Both the position numbers and the translations under genes were made by a program. This document shows positions 45,474 to 50,525 of a stretch of DNA of 50,525 bases, in pieces. This DNA comes from JACNLN01 sp964626495 (GTDB taxonomy: Bacteria; Fidelibacterota; Marinisomatia; Marinisomatales; CAZVFT01): positions 1 through 50,525 of the forward strand of contig CAZVFT010000005.1 in assembly GCA_964626495.1 (NCBI GenBank). The letters run 5' to 3'. Under the pieces are notes generated by a model that saw nothing but the letters and a program-made list of their open reading frames with translations, was not told the DNA's origin and searched no databases. Every line of letters begins with the position of its first letter. Position 1 is the first letter of the stretch.

Positions 45474-45931
45474 ACCCAATAATAGATTCCTTGAAAGATG
45501 AGTAGAGCATAAATCCCTGCCACTATGTCATCAAGCATGATTCCCCATCCACCTCTGATTTTTTCCAGGCGACGAGCAGGGAAAATTTTTGTAATATCAA
45601 AAAATCTAAATAGAACAAAACTTAATGCCATCCATCCGAAAATTTTTGGAACTGCAATCAAAGCGATCCACATTCCTACCCATTCATCGATAACTATTTT
45701 TGAAGGATCGTTTTCCTTAACCTTGTATGAAATTATGGAAGACGTGATGACACCAATAAGAAAAAGATTTAGAATGATTAGAACATACGTAAAATTGCTG
45801 ATGTCAGGTGGAAGAAACCACCAGACGAACAAAGCAGCAAGACTTCCCCAAGTTCCCGGCGCTAAAGGAAGATACCCTACTCTGAAAACCGAAGAAATCC
45901 AATCAGATAGATAAAAAAGGAAATGATTCAC
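45470..45931 (-). CDS. pgpA: Phosphatidylglycerophosphatase A
   Basis: 153 residues with four membrane segments. The PgpA signatures are LPLAPGTWGSLAAL, VIDEWVGMWIAL, FRFFDITKIFPARRLEK and GGWGIMLDDIVAGIYALL, containing the conserved acidic residues. It dephosphorylates phosphatidylglycerol phosphate. It directly follows pgsA, whose product makes its substrate, with a four-base overlap. Confidence 0.95.
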   Translation of the reverse strand: MNHFLFYLSDWISSVFRVGYLPLAPGTWGSLAALFVWWFLPPDISNFTYVLIILNLFLIGVITSSIISYKVKENDPSKIVIDEWVGMWIALIAVPKIFGWMALSFVLFRFFDITKIFPARRLEKIRGGWGIMLDDIVAGIYALLIFQGIYYWV

Positions 45932-46524
45932 AGGGTTGAATCAGAAGACGTAAGAAATTCACGAATAGTATCTCGATTGCTGTATAAATATGAGATACCT
46001 GTGAATACAGTGAAAATCGTAGCAAACAATGTAAAATGGTAAATTAGATTATAATTATCTATGAACAGAATTACGGTGCTAATATCAATAATAGTCAATG
46101 TTTTTGACGCAAAGTAAGTCAGAATGAATATAATAGCACTTACCTGAATAACGGTCTTCATTTTAGCAACCTGACTTGTTATCATACTCAATCCGCGACT
46201 TAAAAATAACATCCGTATGCCAGTTACAAACAAGTCACGGAAGATAATAAGAACGACCATCCAGTATGGTATCTTACCCATAATGGCAAATGAAATGAAT
46301 GCAGAGGAGATAAGGATCTTGTCAGCAAGCGGATCAAGAAATTTCCCTGTTTTAGTAACAAGACCTTTCTTTCTGGCAATATACCCATCCCAAGCATCGG
46401 TGATGGAAGCCACAATGAAGATGAGTAGTGCCATTGGTCTTGCCCAGATTGCTTCGTGAAAAAGGCAGATGATAAATAATGGTGTTAGTAGGATTCTACC
46501 AATTGTTAAAATATTAGGTATCAT
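45928..46524 (-). CDS. pgsA: CDP-diacylglycerol-glycerol-3-phosphate 3-phosphatidyltransferase
   Basis: 198 residues with several membrane helices and the CDP-alcohol phosphatidyltransferase signature D-A-W-D-G-Y-I-A-R with downstream GKFLDPLADK (the D-x2-D-G-x2-A-R-x8-G-x3-D-x3-D motif). It makes phosphatidylglycerol phosphate in the inner membrane. It overlaps recR and pgpA by four bases each. Confidence 0.96.
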   Translation of the reverse strand: MIPNILTIGRILLTPLFIICLFHEAIWARPMALLIFIVASITDAWDGYIARKKGLVTKTGKFLDPLADKILISSAFISFAIMGKIPYWMVVLIIFRDLFVTGIRMLFLSRGLSMITSQVAKMKTVIQVSAIIFILTYFASKTLTIIDISTVILFIDNYNLIYHFTLFATIFTVFTGISYLYSNRDTIREFLTSSDSTL

Positions 46525-47120
46525 GACTGTATAGTTTTTCTCCCAGCTAAAGCGCTGACAAGTGTAGCCTCATCTGCATATTCCAGATCGCCTCCGACAG
46601 GAATCCCTTGAGCCAACCTTGTAACCTTTTTCCCTAACGGATTTAATATTTTCGCCAGATAAAGGGCAGTTGTATCACCCTCTGTATTGGGGTTTGTAGC
46701 AATGATTACTTCAGTAGTCTCATTTACCCGGGATAGGAGGGAATCTACATTTAATTCATCAGGTCCAATCCCATCCAGAGGAGATAGAACACCTCCAAGA
46801 ACGTGATATTTGCCGTGATATTCATTCGTTCTTTCAAACGCCAACAGGTCTTCAGTATCTTCAACAACACAGAGGAGATGATCATCCCTTTTCGTATCAG
46901 AACAGATACCACATGGAGCAGTTTCTGAAATGTTGTGGCAAATGGGACAGGTATGGATTTGATCCTTGATATCGAGAATAGATTTTGCAAGGTTTACAGC
47001 TATATTCCTATCTTCCTTTAACAGGAAAAACGCCATACGCTGGGCAGTTTTTTTCCCGATTCCCGGAAATGCAGACAATCCATCAATCAAGCGATTTAAT
47101 GAGTTGGGTAAAGCCTTCAT
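46521..47120 (-). CDS. recR: Recombination mediator RecR
   Basis: 199 residues, full length. An N-terminal helix-hairpin-helix (LSAFPGIGKKTAQRMAF), a four-cysteine zinc finger (CPICHN ... CGIC), and a Toprim domain (LLCVVEDTEDLLAFE ... ATNPNTEGDTTALYL) are present. With RecO and RecF it loads RecA on gapped DNA. It lies directly after ebfC, the common bacterial dnaX-ebfC-recR order. Confidence 0.97.
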   Translation of the reverse strand: MKALPNSLNRLIDGLSAFPGIGKKTAQRMAFFLLKEDRNIAVNLAKSILDIKDQIHTCPICHNISETAPCGICSDTKRDDHLLCVVEDTEDLLAFERTNEYHGKYHVLGGVLSPLDGIGPDELNVDSLLSRVNETTEVIIATNPNTEGDTTALYLAKILNPLGKKVTRLAQGIPVGGDLEYADEATLVSALAGRKTIQS

Positions 47121-47123
47121 TGG

Positions 47124-47450
47124 TTACACTCCGGGGATTTTTAAATCTCCCAACACTCCGCCTGAAATGGCACCTAATTTATTTTGAGATTCCTCACTTG
47201 CCTTAGCCATAGCCTGATTGACGGCTGCTAAAATCAAATCTTCAATCATTTCTATGTCTTCATCAAGAATTTCAGGATCAATCTTAATCGATATCAACTC
47301 CTGTTTTCCGTTTGCTTTCACAACAACCATACCTCCGCCTGCTTGTCCTTCAACTTCCAGCTTCTCTAATTCTTCCTGGGCTGCTTCCAACTTTTTCTGC
47401 ATCTGCTTCGCCTGTTTTAATATGTTTGACAGGTTTCCTTTGCTGTACAT
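47124..47450 (-). CDS. ebfC: YbaB/EbfC family nucleoid-associated protein
   Basis: 108 residues. The helical N-terminus (NILKQAKQMQKKLEAAQEEL) and central sheet (GGGMVVVKANGKQELISIKI) with DLILAAVNQAMAKASEESQN are diagnostic. It is a small DNA-binding dimer. A GGAGAG site lies before the ATG. It lies between dnaX and recR as in most bacteria. Confidence 0.96.
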   Translation of the reverse strand: MYSKGNLSNILKQAKQMQKKLEAAQEELEKLEVEGQAGGGMVVVKANGKQELISIKIDPEILDEDIEMIEDLILAAVNQAMAKASEESQNKLGAISGGVLGDLKIPGV

Positions 47451-47504
47451 AATCTCTCCTTCAATTATAAATATTATACACTAATTTTACGAAATCAAAT
47501 TATT

Positions 47505-49175
47505 TTATTCTATTATCTTCCCGCCGAAAAGTTCTAAAACACGTTTTGTGACTGGACTATCGTCGTTCTGAGAAACAGATGCTTTAGTGCTTTTCTTTTG
47601 CTCAATAATAAAATTGATTTTTACTGTTCTATCAACTGTTTTTTTTATAGCCTCTTCAATTGCTGAAGATTTCTTTTTGACAGAATCCATCTGAAAACGG
47701 TACTCTGATGGAAATGAAATTGTCAATCGTTTTCCCCGCAAATCTACAAGTTCCCCATAGCTTAGAAAAAGTCCCACAGAAGTACCGTTCTCAGACACTT
47801 TCTCAACAATATCTCCCCATCTTGATTTGATTTCTGTAAGATTGTCTTTTTCCTCAACGTTAATCTTGGTTTTTAATTCTTTGCTTTTCTTTTTCTTGTC
47901 AATAATGTTTGATTGTTTCTTAGGAGATGAGCTGTCTTTCACAGACACAGGTTTTGAGCTGGAATCCTTTTGTTTGTCGCTATCAGCCATATTGAATAAA
48001 GGATACGTTTTACTTTCGGTTGGTTTGGTTCTGTTCGATGATACTCCTCTCTCAGATAGTTTCGAAAGAAGATCGGAGATTGATATAGATGAATCCATTT
48101 CCAGCATCTTTAATAGTACAGCTTCAGTATATATCTTTGGTTGTTGGACAATCTTCAATTTAGTTTCAAGGTCAGTCATAAGATCGATGTACCTTAAAAG
48201 GTCCTTTGGATTCCAAACGTTACTTTCTTCTAAATAACGTTGACGAATTTCTTCAGTGGCTACAAGCAATTCATCACCGGACTCAACAGAACCAATCAAT
48301 AAATTCAACAGATGTTGGTTCAACCCATTAACAAACCCTGTAAGGTTATATCCCTGTGAATACACTTGTTGAAGTGTCTCCAGCATTTGTTTTCGATTTT
48401 TTTCTTTTATGGATGACATTATTTCAAAATAGAGAGAACTGGGAATAATCCCCAAAATTTGAGATGCTTTATCAAAGGTTATATTATTTCCGCAAAATGC
48501 AATTATCTGATCCAAAAGGCTTAGTGCATCCCGCATCCCTCCATCACCCATCTCAGCGACCACACGTTTGGTTTGCTCATCGATACTGATATTTTCTTTT
48601 TTTAGAACCTCTTCAATTACCGTCATAATATCTTCAAGAGATAGACGATGAAAATCGTGTCTCTGGCACCTGGAGAGGATGGTGGGTAGCACTTTATTGG
48701 GTTCAGTTGTGGCAAAAACAAACTTGACATGGGGAGGAGGTTCCTCAAGAGTTTTTAGCAGGGCATTGAATGCAGGAGTGGTGAGCATATGTACTTCATC
48801 GATGATAAAAATTTTACATTTGGAATGTATTGGAGTATATTTTACAAGTTCACGTAAATTTCGAATTTCATCAATACCCCGGTTGGATGCACCATCAATT
48901 TCAAGCACATCCATACTCCTTGAAGTAGTAATCTCTTCACAGTTCTGGCATTCATTACAGGGATTTCCATCGTCGTTATTAATACAATTCAGGGCTTTAG
49001 CGAGTATGCGAGCTGTGGTTGTCTTGCCAACACCCCTTGGACCTGAAAATAGATAAGCATGAGCAATTCGTTCTTGTGAGAAAGCTTTGAGAAGAGTTTC
49101 ACTAATGTGATCCTGACCTACTACTTCCTGGAATCGTTCAGGTCGGTATTTCCTTGCTAATACTTGGTATTCCAT
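47505..49175 (-). CDS. dnaX: DNA polymerase III subunit gamma/tau
   Basis: 556 residues. The AAA+ clamp-loader part opens with YQVLARKYRPERFQEVVGQD. It has Walker A GPRGVGKTTTARIL, zinc-binding cysteines (CINNDDGNPCNECQNC), Walker B IIDEVHML, and sensor motif TILSRCQRHDF. A lysine- and serine-rich linker (about 370-440) precedes a short tau-like C-terminal domain. No obvious frameshift signal for a separate gamma form was seen. It is the first protein gene after the SRP RNA on this strand. Confidence 0.97.
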   Translation of the reverse strand: MEYQVLARKYRPERFQEVVGQDHISETLLKAFSQERIAHAYLFSGPRGVGKTTTARILAKALNCINNDDGNPCNECQNCEEITTSRSMDVLEIDGASNRGIDEIRNLRELVKYTPIHSKCKIFIIDEVHMLTTPAFNALLKTLEEPPPHVKFVFATTEPNKVLPTILSRCQRHDFHRLSLEDIMTVIEEVLKKENISIDEQTKRVVAEMGDGGMRDALSLLDQIIAFCGNNITFDKASQILGIIPSSLYFEIMSSIKEKNRKQMLETLQQVYSQGYNLTGFVNGLNQHLLNLLIGSVESGDELLVATEEIRQRYLEESNVWNPKDLLRYIDLMTDLETKLKIVQQPKIYTEAVLLKMLEMDSSISISDLLSKLSERGVSSNRTKPTESKTYPLFNMADSDKQKDSSSKPVSVKDSSSPKKQSNIIDKKKKSKELKTKINVEEKDNLTEIKSRWGDIVEKVSENGTSVGLFLSYGELVDLRGKRLTISFPSEYRFQMDSVKKKSSAIEEAIKKTVDRTVKINFIIEQKKSTKASVSQNDDSPVTKRVLELFGGKIIE

Positions 49176-49321
49176 CTTTATCCTCTAATTTAGGTTAATA
49201 TAGATTTATGCAAAAACCAATAATTAAAAATGCTTGATGATATTCAGTAAAAAAATTAGTATAGTTTTTCTATTTATAAGCCTGTGTTTCCCGTTGGCGA
49301 TCTCCCACCGTGGTGTAATCG

Positions 49322-49386
49322 TGTAGCGTGGCATTTGGACACCAAAATCTGCTCACCCCGCCGATAGTGGGGTGACGGATCACGCT
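49322..49386. other. GC-rich structured segment between SRP RNA and dnaX
   Basis: Nested inverted repeats stand out in AT-rich surroundings: an outer pair AGCGTG (49325-49330) with CACGCT (49381-49386) and an inner pair CACCCC (49354-49359) with GGGGTG (49369-49374). It could be a 3' processing or terminator structure of the SRP RNA, a leader element of dnaX, or a separate small RNA. The rest of the gap from 49176 is AT-rich and shows nothing else. Confidence 0.4.
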
Positions 49387-49404
49387 GTTGAATTAATTTA
49401 AGAT

Positions 49405-49675
49405 TGGTCGTGCGCCACAAATTGAAGCCTCTGGTATGATTGTCACAACAGCAGCTGGCTCCTCTCCAGCACCCCATCGGCACACAGAATATCCTGATTA
49501 CCGCTGCTCCCTCCCGGGCCTGACGGGGTTCATCAGGTTTCTATTGCGATGGACTGAAGATTCATCACTACTTACTGTTATGAAACCACCCCAAAAACCC
49601 CGCTCTGTGGTATCAGTCCTGCTGTAGCGGATTGCAGGTTACAGGGCACCGCTGGCTCCCCACCTAGCACGACCA
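49405..49675 (-). ncRNA. ffs: Large bacterial signal recognition particle RNA (with Alu domain)
   Basis: The S-domain core reads GTCAGGCCCGGGAGGGAGCA on this strand (near 49526-49505), with a GGGA tetraloop and the AGCA internal loop that binds Ffh. The 5' part (GTGCTAGGTGGGGAG ... GCGGTGCCCTGTAACCTGC ... AATCCGCT) closely matches the Alu domain of the Bacillus scRNA. The ends TGGTCGTGC and GCACGACCA pair perfectly, which defines the 271-nt span. It targets ribosomes making membrane and secreted proteins. It lies just upstream of dnaX, a frequent bacterial neighbour. Confidence 0.92.
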
Positions 49676-49680
49676 AAAAA

Positions 49681-49708
49681 TGTATAAATGGAAAATTGGA
49701 TTCTTGAA
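49681..49708 (-). promoter_or_regulatory. Possible promoter of the SRP RNA
   Basis: On the minus strand TATACA (plus 49681-49686) lies six bases before the RNA 5' end, with TTCAAG about 16 bases further upstream. The -10 is fair, the -35 weak. Confidence 0.35.
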
Positions 49709-49780
49709 GATTTTCAGTATTTCAGCAGCAGATCTCAAGTTTTCTATTTCAAAAAGCAAAATTTATCTGATCATGTTTTG

Positions 49781-49853
<73 letters not shown>

Positions 49854-50008
49854 AATTGTTAAAATGTCGTCAGTTTCAAGTAAGGTTAATTATTTACTCA
49901 AATTTGTGATGGAAATTTAGAGTTGTAAAAAAGATTTTTCAATTTGAAAGTATAATTTAATGTTAGCTCAAACAGGGTGATATCAAACCCTCTTTGGGTA
50001 CAACGTAT

Positions 50009-50443
50009 TTATTTTTTCTTTCTCCTGAAGAAACCGCGTTTTTTAGATTTTTGTTCCTCGGTGATTTTTTCTTCTGCAGCTTTTTTGGGTGTTACACCGG
50101 TTGAATATTTCTCTTCAATTCGACGTTCCCATTCACTCATCTCTGTCTCTGCTGCTGACTTTGGTCTTTCAGCTGACCTTGCAGTACCTTCAAGAGGACT
50201 TTCTGTGTCCCACAGTTCTTTTAATTTTTTCTCCTGCTCCTGTGACTTCTCCTTTAGGGCTGTTAAAAGCCCTGTGACTTCTTCATGGAAATGGGCTACT
50301 GTTTTATCAAGTCGAACAATTAGTTCTTCCAAGAGAGCATCGCTATAATTGGGTCCAATTCCCTCCAGCATTTTATCAACTTTTTGCATTAACAACTGCT
50401 TTTGTTTATCAACTTTCTCTTCAATAATATCTTCGTCAACCAT
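50009..50443 (-). CDS. Coiled-coil protein of unknown function
   Basis: 144 residues, highly charged. Residues 5-80 are predicted long helices with heptad-like hydrophobic spacing (VDKQKQLLMQKVDKMLEGI; LLEELIVRLDKTVAHFHEEV). A disordered linker follows, and the C-terminus is very basic (KSKKRGFFRRKKK), which may bind nucleic acid or membrane lipids. A strong GAAGGAG site lies before the ATG, which supports a real gene. I do not recognise the family. The 82 bases upstream to the window edge hold only its presumed promoter. Confidence 0.7.
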   Translation of the reverse strand: MVDEDIIEEKVDKQKQLLMQKVDKMLEGIGPNYSDALLEELIVRLDKTVAHFHEEVTGLLTALKEKSQEQEKKLKELWDTESPLEGTARSAERPKSAAETEMSEWERRIEEKYSTGVTPKKAAEEKITEEQKSKKRGFFRRKKK

Positions 50444-50525
50444 ATTATTCTCCTTCTTGATTAACTATATTAGTGTCATGTTAAGTCACAATTGACGGAT
50501 AAAGTCTTTTGAGTTTAATCCGAGC

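Noticed and set aside
49274..49483. Minus-strand open frame of 69 codons
   Set aside because: It overlaps the 3' part of the SRP RNA and the structured segment, with no ribosome-binding site or recognisable domain.

Overview
The window looks like a chromosomal piece of a Gram-negative bacterium of the FCB superphylum, most likely Candidatus Neomarinimicrobiota (Marinimicrobia) or a close relative. The reasons are three proteins ending in type IX secretion (T9SS, type A) sorting domains, huge multidomain surface proteins, a FecR gene beside a CHASE2 cyclase, and a compact bacterial housekeeping operon. The lineage is an inference from gene content. One 100-N assembly gap lies inside a tandem repeat (4340-4439).

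Region 1 (1-11.7 kb, + strand) holds the 3' part of a giant T9SS-exported surface protein closed by a strong terminator, a secreted FecR-domain protein, a CHASE2-class III nucleotide cyclase, and a PLP-dependent aminotransferase. FecR plus CHASE2 cyclase suggests an envelope-sensing cyclic-nucleotide module.

Region 2 (12.1-42.0 kb, + strand) is a long Wzx/Wzy-type exopolysaccharide locus. It has an SLBB export protein, a Wzz-like chain-length protein with an N-terminal XRE helix-turn-helix, a Wzx flippase, a Wzy polymerase, a polyisoprenyl-phosphate sugar-1-phosphate transferase, a Wzi-like barrel and three glycosyltransferases. Tailoring genes are a NodB-type deacetylase, an MBOAT acyltransferase with an SGNH partner, and six intact sulfotransferases of several subtypes plus a decayed seventh. 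A sulfatase gene is split by an in-frame TAG, and there are two clan GH-A glycosidases, one with a T9SS tail. The most economical reading is a heavily sulfated and O-acylated surface polysaccharide, polymerised by Wzy and trimmed or remodelled outside the cell. The locus is AT-rich, often uses GTG or TTG starts, and contains relics and palindromic insertions, so it appears to be evolving quickly. No PAPS-synthesis or nucleotide-sugar genes are present in the window.

Region 3 (42.0-50.5 kb, - strand) is a tightly overlapping housekeeping series read from high to low coordinates: a coiled-coil protein, tRNA-Ala(CGC), a large SRP RNA with an Alu-type domain, dnaX, ebfC/ybaB, recR, pgsA, pgpA, cinA, thpR, recA and recX. 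It converges on the polysaccharide locus at a + strand terminator near 42.0 kb.

The most noteworthy items are the XRE-Wzz fusion (a possible membrane-tethered regulator built into the chain-length protein), the multi-sulfotransferase locus, the in-place decay of one sulfotransferase, the amber-split sulfatase, and the Alu-type SRP RNA in an FCB-like genome.
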